Source: Saccharopolyspora soli
Lineage (GTDB): Bacteria; Actinomycetota; Actinomycetes; Mycobacteriales; Pseudonocardiaceae
NCBI RefSeq assembly: GCF_022678645.1
Contig: NZ_JALBWV010000035.1
Span: 23,905 to 87,904, forward strand
Direction: 5' to 3'
Length of the DNA stretch: 64,000 nt
Of the stretch, positions 56,672 through 64,000 are shown piece by piece (position 1 is the first letter of the stretch; the number at the start of each line of letters is the position of its first letter). The translations under genes and the position numbers were made by a program. The notes below the pieces were generated by a model. It saw only the letters and a list, made by a program, of their open reading frames with translations. It was not told the DNA's origin and made no database searches.

Positions 56672-57916
56672 TCAGTTGGCGTCGGTCCGGGACTGGTTGT
56701 GGTGGCGTGCGAGGACGATGAGCACCACCAGGCACAGCAAGGCGACGAGCACCGCGAAGTACTGCACGGCCGGTAGCAAGCCGAGCGACGTGGCGAGGAA
56801 ACCGACGCCGATCACGGGCAGTCCGACCCCGAGGTAGATGGCGACGAAGAAGCTGGACAGCACGTCGGCGTGGCGATCGGCGGGCGCGGCCTGGTTGACC
56901 GCGGTGAGGCCACCGAGGAACGCGACGCCCTGACCGACTCCGGCGATAACCGTCGCGACCAGCAGCAGAACCAGCGAGCTCGCACCGCCCGCGACAGCGA
57001 GCAGCACCAGTCCCGCCGCCAGCAGCGGAAGGCCGATGAGCTCAAGGGTTCGTGCATTTCCGCCGTAGCCGACGAGCTGGGCCACTGCGGAGCTGGCCAG
57101 CATCAACGTCACCGCAGCGCCACCCAGCAGCAGGTTGTCGCTTCCCGACAGCGTGGTGACGTAGGTCGGGATGAGGGTGAGGAACAGTCCGATCACGGCG
57201 AAGGCGAGGAAACTGGCCGTGCCGCTGGTCGCGAACACGCCCCGGACGGCGGTTGGTAGCTGGGGGCGACGCGGTTTCCACCGCGTGGCCGGGCCTTCCG
57301 TCGGCAACGCGGCGATCGCTGCCGCCGCTGGCACCAGCAACACGATCTCCACCGCGAACGGCAGCACATGTGGTGCCGGGGCGTATTGGGCGAGCAGGCC
57401 AGCCAACACCGGGCCCAGGCCGAGCCCGCTCACCGAGGCCACTGTGGACACCAGTGCTGCTCTGCGCCGGTTGCCGTTGGGTTCGAGTTCGGTCAACACC
57501 GCGGTCAACGTGCCCGACGCGGTACCGATTGCGAGGCCCTGGAAGACGCGGGCGATGAACAGCCAGGCGGTTCCGGCTGCGAGGGCGAAGGTCAGCGACC
57601 CGAGGACGGCCACCCCGATGGCCGGTAGCAGCACCCGACGCCGCCCGACCGCGTCCGATAACGGCCCGGCAACCAGCAGCGACGGGATCAGCGCTGCCAC
57701 GTACACGGCGAAGATCAACGTCACCACCAGCGGTGAGAACCCGAAGAGCTGCTGGTAGCCGTGGTACAGCGGGGTGGGCAGGTTCGTTCCGGTCAACAGG
57801 ATCACGAGCGTGTAAGCGCAGGCCCAGAACTTCCAGCGGCTGCCCGGTGTGGGCCGCCCGCCGGGATCGTGGCCGCTTTCCAGGTGGTGATCCGCGGTGA
57901 CACGTTTTGGCGCCAT
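56672..57916 (-). CDS. MFS transporter
   Basis: 414 aa from ATG 57916. Twelve hydrophobic segments. MFS motif A is LVAGPLSDAVGRRRVLLPAIG, and ARVFQGLAIGTASGTLTAVLTELEP is the motif C-like region. Efflux-type (drug or metabolite) by similarity of layout. Divergent from an ArsR gene across a 21-nt perfect inverted repeat, so expression is probably controlled by that regulator. Confidence 0.9.
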   Translation of the reverse strand: MAPKRVTADHHLESGHDPGGRPTPGSRWKFWACAYTLVILLTGTNLPTPLYHGYQQLFGFSPLVVTLIFAVYVAALIPSLLVAGPLSDAVGRRRVLLPAIGVAVLGSLTFALAAGTAWLFIARVFQGLAIGTASGTLTAVLTELEPNGNRRRAALVSTVASVSGLGLGPVLAGLLAQYAPAPHVLPFAVEIVLLVPAAAAIAALPTEGPATRWKPRRPQLPTAVRGVFATSGTASFLAFAVIGLFLTLIPTYVTTLSGSDNLLLGGAAVTLMLASSAVAQLVGYGGNARTLELIGLPLLAAGLVLLAVAGGASSLVLLLVATVIAGVGQGVAFLGGLTAVNQAAPADRHADVLSSFFVAIYLGVGLPVIGVGFLATSLGLLPAVQYFAVLVALLCLVVLIVLARHHNQSRTDAN

Positions 57917-57933
57917 GTGCCCTCCAAGATTTC

Positions 57934-57980
57934 ATGTTCGACTTTTCCGAACATAACACATGTTCGGAAAAGTCGAACAT
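57934..57980. promoter_or_regulatory. Perfect 21-nt-arm inverted repeat, ArsR/MFS operator
   Basis: The arms 57934-57954 and 57960-57980 are exact complements around AACAC; each begins ATGTTCG and is itself flanked by a TTCGAC/GTTCGG half-site pattern. It occupies the space between the MFS start (57916) and the ArsR start (58000) and overlaps an alternative ArsR ATG at 57979. Confidence 0.85.
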
Positions 57981-57999
57981 GGTTGGCTATCATGGGCGC

Positions 58000-58347
58000 A
58001 TGGCAAGCCGTACCGCGACTGAACTGGTTCATCCCGCGCGCGACGAGCTGCGGTTCACCGACGTGATGGCCGCGCTCAGCGATCCGGTGCGCCTGGCGAT
58101 CGTCGCCCGGCTCGCCGAAGTCGAACCCGAAGGCGAACTGGCCTGCGCGACCTTTGCCCTACCGGTCAGCAAGTCCACCCAGAGCGGCCATTTCAAGGTC
58201 CTCCGAGAAGCCGGAGTGATCCAACAGCGGGACGAGGGCACCAGGCGGCTGAACCGGCTGCGCCGAGCCGACCTCGACAACCGCTTCCCTGGCCTGCTGA
58301 CCCTCGCCATCCCCCAAGGCTGCGCAGTACTCGCCGACTGGTCATGA
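58000..58347 (+). CDS. ArsR-family winged-helix regulator
   Basis: 115 aa from ATG 58000; ATG 57979 is in frame but lies in the operator. wHTH: DELRFTDVMAALSDPVRLAIVARLAEVEPEGELACATFALPVSKSTQSGHFKVLREAGVIQQRDEGTRRLNRLRR. The C-terminus (NRFPGLLTLAIPQGCAV) contains one Cys and no CXC, so classical arsenite sensing is unlikely. Likely represses the divergent MFS gene and itself. Confidence 0.9.
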   Translation: MASRTATELVHPARDELRFTDVMAALSDPVRLAIVARLAEVEPEGELACATFALPVSKSTQSGHFKVLREAGVIQQRDEGTRRLNRLRRADLDNRFPGLLTLAIPQGCAVLADWS

Positions 58348-58669
58348 GGGACCAGCCGAGGACCTCGACTGGTCACGGGCCGTAAGTGTGGCGGATCGCG
58401 TCGAACCCGGCTCTTGCCGGTCCATGCGCGGAGAAATCACGCGCATTCGGGCATTGGGGCGCAAGATTCGGTAGGGTGGCGGGAACCAGCCTTCATGACA
58501 CCTCGGTGATGTCATTTTGATGTCGCCGCCCGGCGCCCCGATTGGGCGTACACCAGCCGCGCTTGAGTGTGCACAGCGCGTTGATCGTGATCGACGACAC
58601 CAGCGACTGGCGTCACATTAGAGGGGGTCAGCGCAGCGCGAACACGGACCGTGATGCGACCATGAGCGC
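58348..58669. other. 322-bp intergenic region upstream of NDH-2
   Basis: No gene is supported. It contains GATGTCATTTTGATGTC, a short direct repeat near 58508, and should hold the NDH-2 promoter. Confidence 0.4.
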
Positions 58670-59992
58670 ATGGCTGGTAAATCCGATCCCACGCGGATTC
58701 TCATCCTCGGCGGCGGTTACGTCGGCATGTACACGGCACTTCAGCTGCAGAAGAAGCTGGGGCGCCGGGAAGCCTCCGTGACGGTCGTCGATCCTCAGCC
58801 GCACATGACCTACCAACCCTTCCTACCGGAAGCGGCCGCGGGTTCGGTGGAACCCCGCCACGTGGTAGCGCCACTGCGACGAGTGTTGAAGCGGTGCCAT
58901 GTGATCACCGCTGCTGTCACCGAGATCAAGCACGACGAGAAGCTCGTCACGGTCGAGAACCCGCAGTCCGGCCCCGAAACCCTCGCCTACGACGTGCTGG
59001 TCGTGGCGCTCGGCTCGGTGTCGCGGCTGCTGCCGATCCCCGGCCTCGCCGAGAAGGGCATCGGGCTCAAGACCGTCGGCGAAGCGACCTACCTGCGCAA
59101 CCACGTGCTGGCCAAGATGGACGCCGCGGCCAACACCGACGACGAGGCGCTGCGCAAGCGGCTGCTGACCTTCACCTTCGTCGGCGGCGGGTTCGCCGGT
59201 GTCGAGGCGCTCGCCGAGTTGGAGGACATGGCCCGCTACGCGAGCCGCGACTACCCGACCGTCGACCCCGACGACATGTCCTGGACGCTCGTCGAGGCCG
59301 CGGGCCGCGTGATGCCCGAGGTCAGCGAGAAGATGGGCGTCTACGTCGTCAAGGCGCTCGAAGAGCGGGGCATCAAGGTCTACCTGAACACCTTCCTGAA
59401 GTCCGTGGAGGGCGGCCACGCCGTGCTTTCGGACGGCACCGAATTCGACACCGACACGCTGGTGTGGAACGCGGGCGTGAAGGCCAATCCGGTGTTGAAG
59501 AACAGCGATCTTCCGCTGGACGAGCGGGGCCGGGTGAAGGCCACCGCGCACCTGCAGGTCGAGGGTCTGCCGGAGGTGTGGGCGGCCGGTGACTGCGCTG
59601 CCGTCCCGGACCTGTCCAAGACCGACGAGACCCCTGGTGCCACCTGCGCGCCGTCCGCGCAGCACGCGGTGCGCCAGGCCAACCAGCTGGCCAGGAACCT
59701 GCTGGCCGCGCTGCGCGGCAGGCCGACCAGGGAGTACCGGCACGCCTACGCCGGTTCGGTGGCTGGCATGGGGCTGTACAAGGGCGTCGCCGACGTCTAC
59801 GGCTTCAAGGCCAAGGGCTTCATCGCCTGGTTCATGCACCGCACCTACCACGTGAGCCGGATGCCCACCTTCAACCGCAAGTTGCGGATCATCATCGACT
59901 GGACGCTGGCCTTCCTGTTCAAGCGCGAAGCGGTGTCGATGGGGCAGATCGAGAATCCGCGGGCCGCCTTCGAGCGGGCCGCCGCGAGCTGA
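58670..59992 (+). CDS. ndh: Type II NADH dehydrogenase (NDH-2)
   Basis: 440 aa from ATG 58670. Two Rossmann folds: RILILGGGYVGMYTALQLQ (FAD) and LTFTFVGGGFAGVEALAELE (NADH); VWAAGDCAAVPDL is the second FAD contact, and TCAPSAQHAVRQANQLARN follows. The C-terminal membrane-anchoring region is amphipathic (KLRIIIDWTLAFLF). It oxidises NADH and reduces menaquinone at the inner face of the membrane without proton pumping. Confidence 0.94.
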   Translation: MAGKSDPTRILILGGGYVGMYTALQLQKKLGRREASVTVVDPQPHMTYQPFLPEAAAGSVEPRHVVAPLRRVLKRCHVITAAVTEIKHDEKLVTVENPQSGPETLAYDVLVVALGSVSRLLPIPGLAEKGIGLKTVGEATYLRNHVLAKMDAAANTDDEALRKRLLTFTFVGGGFAGVEALAELEDMARYASRDYPTVDPDDMSWTLVEAAGRVMPEVSEKMGVYVVKALEERGIKVYLNTFLKSVEGGHAVLSDGTEFDTDTLVWNAGVKANPVLKNSDLPLDERGRVKATAHLQVEGLPEVWAAGDCAAVPDLSKTDETPGATCAPSAQHAVRQANQLARNLLAALRGRPTREYRHAYAGSVAGMGLYKGVADVYGFKAKGFIAWFMHRTYHVSRMPTFNRKLRIIIDWTLAFLFKREAVSMGQIENPRAAFERAAAS

Positions 59993-60106
59993 GACCAACG
60001 CGACACTCGGGCACTCGCAGCGACGAAGCCGCGTGCCATCCCAGGCACGCGGCTTACCCATCTCCAAAGTCGTGCTCCGTGCGGGGTATGTGGAGGCCGG
60101 CTATCC

Positions 60107-60136
60107 TTGACAATCCGTAGTGGGAAATCGAAGACT
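60107..60136 (+). promoter_or_regulatory. Candidate promoter of the small-protein/ATP-grasp unit
   Basis: A consensus -35 TTGACA (60107-60112), an 18-bp spacer and AAGACT (60131-60136) as a weak -10. The TTG of this -35 has been read as a possible start codon; promoter use is more plausible. Confidence 0.4.
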
Positions 60137-60190
60137 GTGTCAGGGTCTTCACCTGAAAGGATGCGTCGTACGGGGGAAGGGGTGAATCCC

Positions 60191-60310
60191 TTGACGCTGA
60201 AGGAGCTCGCCGCACTGCTGCGCAGTGGTGCGGTCGAGGAAGGTCCGCTCGCGGACTTCGCAGTGGACTACCAAGAGGCATCTCGGGTTTTCCGGAAGAA
60301 GGACGACTGA
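60191..60310 (+). CDS. Very small protein, possible RiPP precursor or partner of the ATP-grasp ligase
   Basis: 39 aa if TTG 60191 is used (GGAAGGGG at the right distance); ATG 60161 and GTG 60182 are in-frame alternatives but have poorly spaced SD boxes. Sequence: LTLKELAALLRSGAVEEGP, then LADFAVDYQEASRVFRKKDD. It is charged, has no signal or membrane segment, and stops 2 bp before the ATP-grasp start, so co-translation is very likely. It lacks obvious TxxxEE repeats of known graspetide cores, so a helper or leader-like role is equally possible. Confidence 0.6.
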   Translation: MTLKELAALLRSGAVEEGPLADFAVDYQEASRVFRKKDD

Positions 60311-60312
60311 CC

Positions 60313-61440
60313 ATGGAATCGGCCGAGGGGCGGCCCGTTGACCTCGGGAAACCGTCCGGGCCGTCGCTCCGGCCCACGCCGATGCTGCTGCAGGGCCAGG
60401 ACTACTTCTTCCGATCGCCGGACACCTCGCTGGACTTCCAGGAGCGGATGTTTCGGGCGGACTTGGTCGCCGACGAGCCAGGCGATCCGATGCCGTGCGT
60501 GCTGGTGCTCGCCCGCGCGGCCGACATGGAGATGAACGAGCTGTCGCTGGCGCTCGCCGAGCACGACATCCGCATGGTGCGCATCGACGCCGATCGCTGC
60601 CAGGACCTCGCGCTCACCATCTACACCGACACGCCGCTGATCGAGTTCCAGCACTGGCTGTTGCGGCCGGTCCTGGTGTGGCGGCGGCACTTCGACATCA
60701 CCGCGCTCCCGGTCGACCCGACCACGGTGCACGGCGCCTACGTTCGCGAGCAGTGGCAGGCGGTGGCGAACTGGCTGGCCTGCCGCGACGACTGGGAACA
60801 GGTCAACTCGGTGCGCACCAGCGAACACCTCGACCGGCTGACGCAATTGCAGGGCGCCACCGAGGTCGGCCTGCGCGTGCCGCGAACCGCGGTGACCACC
60901 ATGCCCGGCCGAAGCCGTCCGGGCGGCGGCCGGTGCATCGTCAAGACGGCCGGGCACCACCTGCTCGAACCCGAGCCCGGCGCGCTTCGCGGGCTGTTCC
61001 CGCAGCCACTGGACATCCGGCGCACCGGAGAGGCGCGCGAACCGGCCCCGGTGCTGGTCCAGCAGTACCTCGACGCGGACCAGGAACTGCGCGTGTTCGT
61101 GGTCGGCGACCAGGCGATCGGCTACCGGGTGCAGAAGCTGGACCCGGCGCAGCTGTGGGTCGACCCGGAATCCGTCGTGGTGGAACCTGCTGAAATCCCC
61201 GAAGACCTGGTCGAACGGTTGCTGGCGCTGTGTCGGCGCTGGCGGCTGGACATCGCTGGCTTCGACTTACTCGGGGTCGGCGACGACTGGGTGTTCCTGG
61301 AAGTGAACGTCAACTGCGACTGGCGCTGGTTCGAACACCGCGCCGACTGCACGGAGGTCTCCACAGCGGTGCACGCCTGGGTGCGAAACCGCTTCGAGAA
61401 GCTGTCGGCGTCGGCGGCAGGTGGATGGGGCTGCTGGTGA
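60313..61440 (+). CDS. ATP-grasp ligase, MvdD/graspetide maturase-like
   Basis: 375 aa from ATG 60313. The pre-ATP-grasp N-terminal domain holds CVLVLARAADMEMNELSLALAEHDIRMVRIDADR; the ATP-grasp follows with RCIVKTAGHH (ATP Lys), VLVQQYLDADQELRVFVVGDQAIGYRV and a metal-binding DDWVFLEVNVNCDWRW (EVN.N). The layout resembles MvdD/MvdC/TgmB ligases that form ester or amide side-chain links in ribosomal peptides. No transporter or peptidase is adjacent. The best partner is the small protein 2 bp upstream. Confidence 0.78.
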   Translation: MESAEGRPVDLGKPSGPSLRPTPMLLQGQDYFFRSPDTSLDFQERMFRADLVADEPGDPMPCVLVLARAADMEMNELSLALAEHDIRMVRIDADRCQDLALTIYTDTPLIEFQHWLLRPVLVWRRHFDITALPVDPTTVHGAYVREQWQAVANWLACRDDWEQVNSVRTSEHLDRLTQLQGATEVGLRVPRTAVTTMPGRSRPGGGRCIVKTAGHHLLEPEPGALRGLFPQPLDIRRTGEAREPAPVLVQQYLDADQELRVFVVGDQAIGYRVQKLDPAQLWVDPESVVVEPAEIPEDLVERLLALCRRWRLDIAGFDLLGVGDDWVFLEVNVNCDWRWFEHRADCTEVSTAVHAWVRNRFEKLSASAAGGWGCW

Positions 61441-61556
61441 CCGCGCGATCAACACGGTGCTGCGGCACCGTATGGAGGATCCGCGGAACCGAGCGAAGCG
61501 CCGATACGTCATAGGCAATGCGGTCGGTGCCACGTCGAGGAACGGAAAGCTGACCA

Positions 61557-61633
61557 GCCCCCGTAGCCCAACTGGCAGAGGCAGACGACTTAAAATCGTC
61601 CAAGTGTCGGTTCGAACCCGACCGGGGGCACCA
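61557..61633 (+). tRNA. tRNA with anticodon TAA (Leu-type codon UUA), class I structure
   Basis: Cloverleaf: acceptor CCCCCCG/CGGGGGC, D-arm GCC/GGC, anticodon stem GACGA/TCGTC around CTTAAAA, 5-nt variable loop CAAGT, T-arm GTCGG TTCGAAC CCGAC, discriminator A and encoded CCA. UUA-decoding tRNA-Leu should have a long variable arm; this one does not, and the 1-72 pair is C-C unless the G at 61556 is used. An integrase gene follows 100 bp later, so it is probably the attachment site. Confidence 0.8.
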
Positions 61634-61735
61634 ATCCCCGCAGGTCAACGACTTGCAGGTGGCGTTTCGGGTCTTGCGTAGTATCGATAGCCCAGCGCTT
61701 ATCCAGCGGTTTGGGCCAGCGCAAGGGAGTTGAAC

Positions 61736-63050
61736 ATGCCTCGACCACCTCTTCCGATCGGCTCTCACGGCACCATCGGGACCCAGAAGGATAGCGACGG
61801 CACGTGGCGGGCCTTCGCTCGGTTCCGCTTTTTCGACGGTCAGACCCGGCAGATCGAGCGCTCCGGCTCGACGAAGCGGCAGGCCATCAAGCGGTTGAAG
61901 GACCGGATCAAGGAGCTGCAGGGGTCCAAGGCCCGGTTGACTGTCGATTCCAAGTTCCGTGATGTGGCCGACCTATGGCTCGCCAAGGTGGCGAAGCGTC
62001 GGGCGGCAACCACCCACAACACCTACCGGCTGACCCTGAAGAACGTCGTCCTCGACCGCATCGGTGATTTGCGGCTCCGGGAAGTGGATGTTCCCGCTCC
62101 TCGAAGATTTCTTCGAGGAGCTTGAGGAGGAAGAGTTCTCAGCGAACTACCGTCGCTCGGTCCGGACGACCATCCGGGGCACGCTCCAGGTCGCTGTTCG
62201 CCGTGGGCTGCTGGACAGCAATCCCGTTCGCGAGGTGAGCCCGATCGAAGGAGGGCCGCGGAAGGTTCGCGCGCTCACCGCCCGCGAGAGGCTTCGGCTC
62301 CTGGCGAGCGTGGACACGTTCGTTTCTGAAAGCCGCTACTACGCCGGCTCGGATCTTCCGGACCTGATCCGGTTCCTTCTCGGGACCGGTGTCCGCATCG
62401 GCGAGGCGCTGGCGGTGCGGTGGAAGGATGTCAATCTCGGCGATGAGCCCGTGGACGTTGACGGTGTCGAGATCCCGTCACGCTCCGTCTGGATCAACGG
62501 GAACATCGTCAATGTCATAGGCAAGGGCTTGGTCCGGCACCCAGGGAAAACGGAGAACGCTGAGCGGTTCATCGCCCTCCCTGAGTTTGTTATGACGATG
62601 CTCACGGTCCGCCTGTTGACCGTGTGGAGCGCGGCGAAAAGCGCAGAACTCAGCGTCGAGCCCGCCGCCGTGCTGGAGCAACTGAGCGACGCCGGACACC
62701 TCACAACGACATCAGGTGACACTGTGCGCATTGTGGGCGGCCACGAGTCGATGCCCAGCGTCCTCGACGAGCCCGCTTTCCCGTCAAGGACGCTGGGCTG
62801 GAAGAACCCGAACAACGTGCGTCGGAGCTGGCGGATCGTTCGCGAAGCGATCGGCGTCGAGTGGGTGACGCCGCACGTATTTCGCAAGACAGCCGCCACG
62901 ATCCTCGACGATGAGAAGCTCACGGCCCGGCAGATCGCTGACATCCTAGGCCACGCCAGGCCCTCGACGACCATGGATCACTACCTGGGGCGAGGCACGG
63001 TGAACGAGGCAGCGGCAGCAGTGCTCAACGCGGCCTTCGGCGCACCCTGA
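61736..63050 (+). pseudogene. Tyrosine recombinase (integrase) gene with a single-base insertion
   Basis: Two frames join to a 437-aa integrase if one C of CCC at 62093-62095 is removed, giving REVDVPLLEDFFEEL. ATG 61736 has GGGAG upstream. The N-terminal AP2-like/SAM-like arm (GTWRAFARFRFFDGQTRQIER) is followed by the core-binding domain. The catalytic domain has all residues: GTGVRIGEALAVRWKD (Arg), TPHVFRKTAATILDD (HxxR), LGHARPSTTMDHYLG (His, Tyr). It is directly downstream of a tRNA, as in actinobacterial integrative elements. Pseudogene or sequencing indel. Confidence 0.85.
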
Positions 63051-63066
63051 GACTTGGGCAGTGGGG

Positions 63067-63103
63067 TCTTGCCCTCGACTGGCACGCCCAGTCGAGGGCA
63101 AGA
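63067..63103. terminator. Perfect 16-bp hairpin downstream of the integrase
   Basis: TCTTGCCCTCGACTGG (63067-63082) and CCAGTCGAGGGCAAGA (63088-63103), 5-nt loop, 16 bp after the integrase stop. No T-run. The rest of the gap to 63469 holds only a short GGCTGC/GCAGCC dyad near 63201 and no gene. Confidence 0.7.
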
Positions 63104-63469
63104 TCAGCGAGGGACTGGGCGATCGTAGAATTTTTCAGCCGTGCCCTTTCGTGAGCCCGCACGCTGGTACGCCGCGCAAGCCATTTGAATTGAGCGTTCG
63201 GCTGCCTAACTCGCAGCCTCGGGCAGGCGAGAACGAGGCCATCGGGCGTTCAAGGCTCGGTCTGTTCGAGTGAGATCGACAGGAAGCGATGGACCTCTGA
63301 CCTGTTCCGACCGTTGGGCTGAGTCGCTTGGTTGGCCGTGTCGTTGGGTATGACACGGGATTGGCCACTTTGGACACAGGAAACGTCTGTTCGGAATGGA
63401 TTCTTTGGGTAATTGTGGACAGGTGGCAGAACTCGTCGCGATGAAGAGTGACATGGTGGGTGATGGTGT

Positions 63470-63694
63470 ATGACTGAGGTCATTCAGAATCCCAGCGACG
63501 CTGGGTGTCGTGCTGTGACGGTTGCCGGTGCGGCAGAACAGCTTTGCCTTTCCGCATGGCAGGTCCGCAAGCTGATCAAGGATGGCAAGCTGCGTGCGCG
63601 CAATACCGGCAAGGCGTACATCATCCCGGTTGCTGCGATCAACGAATTTCTCGCTGGCTCGGACGATCCCATACGGCACCCAGATTCGATATGA
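63470..63694 (+). CDS. Excisionase-family HTH DNA-binding protein
   Basis: 74 aa from ATG 63470. HTH_17/MerR-like: VTVAGAAEQLCLSAWQVRKLIKDGKLRARNTGKAYIIPVAAINEFLAG, the typical excisionase/recombination directionality pattern. Encoded on the same strand as the integrase 0.4 kb upstream, consistent with the control module of an integrated element. Confidence 0.85.
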   Translation: MTEVIQNPSDAGCRAVTVAGAAEQLCLSAWQVRKLIKDGKLRARNTGKAYIIPVAAINEFLAGSDDPIRHPDSI

Positions 63695-64000
63695 CCGCCT
63701 CATGCTGGGCACGCCGACAGGATCGGACGGCATCGTCGGAGTGTGCTTTGGGAGTCGTTCTGTTGCGACGATGTCACGGCAAATCCACGCCGGACCAATG
63801 CAGTTGGGCGCAGGATCACGGCTCTCGAGAGGAAGTTCACCGAACCCCGTATCGAAGAGGTCCGAACTCTTCCGTTATGGCGTGACCTCGTCGCGGCCGA
63901 TGAGGTTACATGGGCGACGAATGTGTCGGCGGCACGTGAATACTGACCCCGGCGTGGCATCCGAATTTTGACCCCTTTGTCCGGTGACCCTGGTTGTGAG
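63695..64000. other. Right edge of window inside the integrated element
   Basis: An ORF at 63743-63946 (67 aa, RRITALERKFTEPRIEEV in the middle) is not recognised and is weak. At 63945-63983, CTGACCCC and TTGACCCC repeats precede the window end; such repeats occur at the ends of some IS21-like elements, but no transposase is visible here. Confidence 0.35.

Noticed and set aside
60107..60190. Longer form of the small protein starting at TTG 60107
   Set aside because: That TTG is the start of a TTGACA -35 box; no Shine-Dalgarno sequence precedes it.
61557..61633. bldA, the standard UUA-decoding tRNA-Leu
   Set aside because: The variable region is only 5 nt, so it lacks the long arm of tRNA-Leu; assigned only by anticodon.

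Overview
The window is high-GC actinobacterial DNA that most resembles a Saccharopolyspora-like member of the Pseudonocardiaceae. The evidence is strong G/C third-codon bias, many GTG starts, Tat and lipoprotein signals, and a gene order matching the Mycobacterium tuberculosis Rv1011-Rv1026 block: ispE, a FAAL-type ligase, pth, rplY, prs, glmU, TetR, mfd, mazG, LpqU-type transglycosylases, eno, a FtsB/DivIC-like gene, DUF501 and ppx. Genus is inferred from memory of these families; nothing was searched.

Layout. 1-1171: end of a methionine ABC importer (metI-metQ). 1.2-11.5 kb: isoprenoid, acyl-ligase, translation, PRPP and cell-wall precursor genes, with two copies of a structured repeat. 11.8-17.1 kb: GGDEF protein, tRNA-Gln, acyl-CoA desaturase with a TetR regulator, PQQ-type sugar dehydrogenase. 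17.3-35.0 kb: the mfd-mazG-eno-ppx core, expanded with a BCCT transporter, lipoproteins, three related lytic transglycosylases and an AidB-like acyl-CoA dehydrogenase. 35.2-40.8 kb: a complete five-gene peptide ABC importer. 40.9-48.3 kb: accessory regulators, an ABC-2 exporter operon, a Tat-exported M20 amidohydrolase, a lactate/malate dehydrogenase-like gene and a small internally duplicated protein.

49.8-56.2 kb is the most unusual part. An intact family-5 uracil-DNA glycosylase gene is followed by up to three displaced copies of its own 3' end, two clear and one degenerate. Between them lie toxin-antitoxin-like or defence-like genes: an AbiE-type pair, a NYN-domain gene with a disrupted frame, a HAD phosphatase, FitAB/VapBC and a GNAT. 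This looks like repeated cargo insertion at the 3' end of a DNA-repair gene. From 56.2 kb come a DinB/mycothiol-type protein, an ArsR-MFS divergon around a perfect 21-nt inverted repeat, NDH-2, and a two-gene unit of a tiny protein plus an ATP-grasp ligase of the MvdD/graspetide type (candidate RiPP locus).

61.5 kb to the right edge: a class-I tRNA with anticodon UAA, followed at once by a frameshifted tyrosine integrase and an excisionase-like gene. This is the left end of an integrated element that leaves the window.
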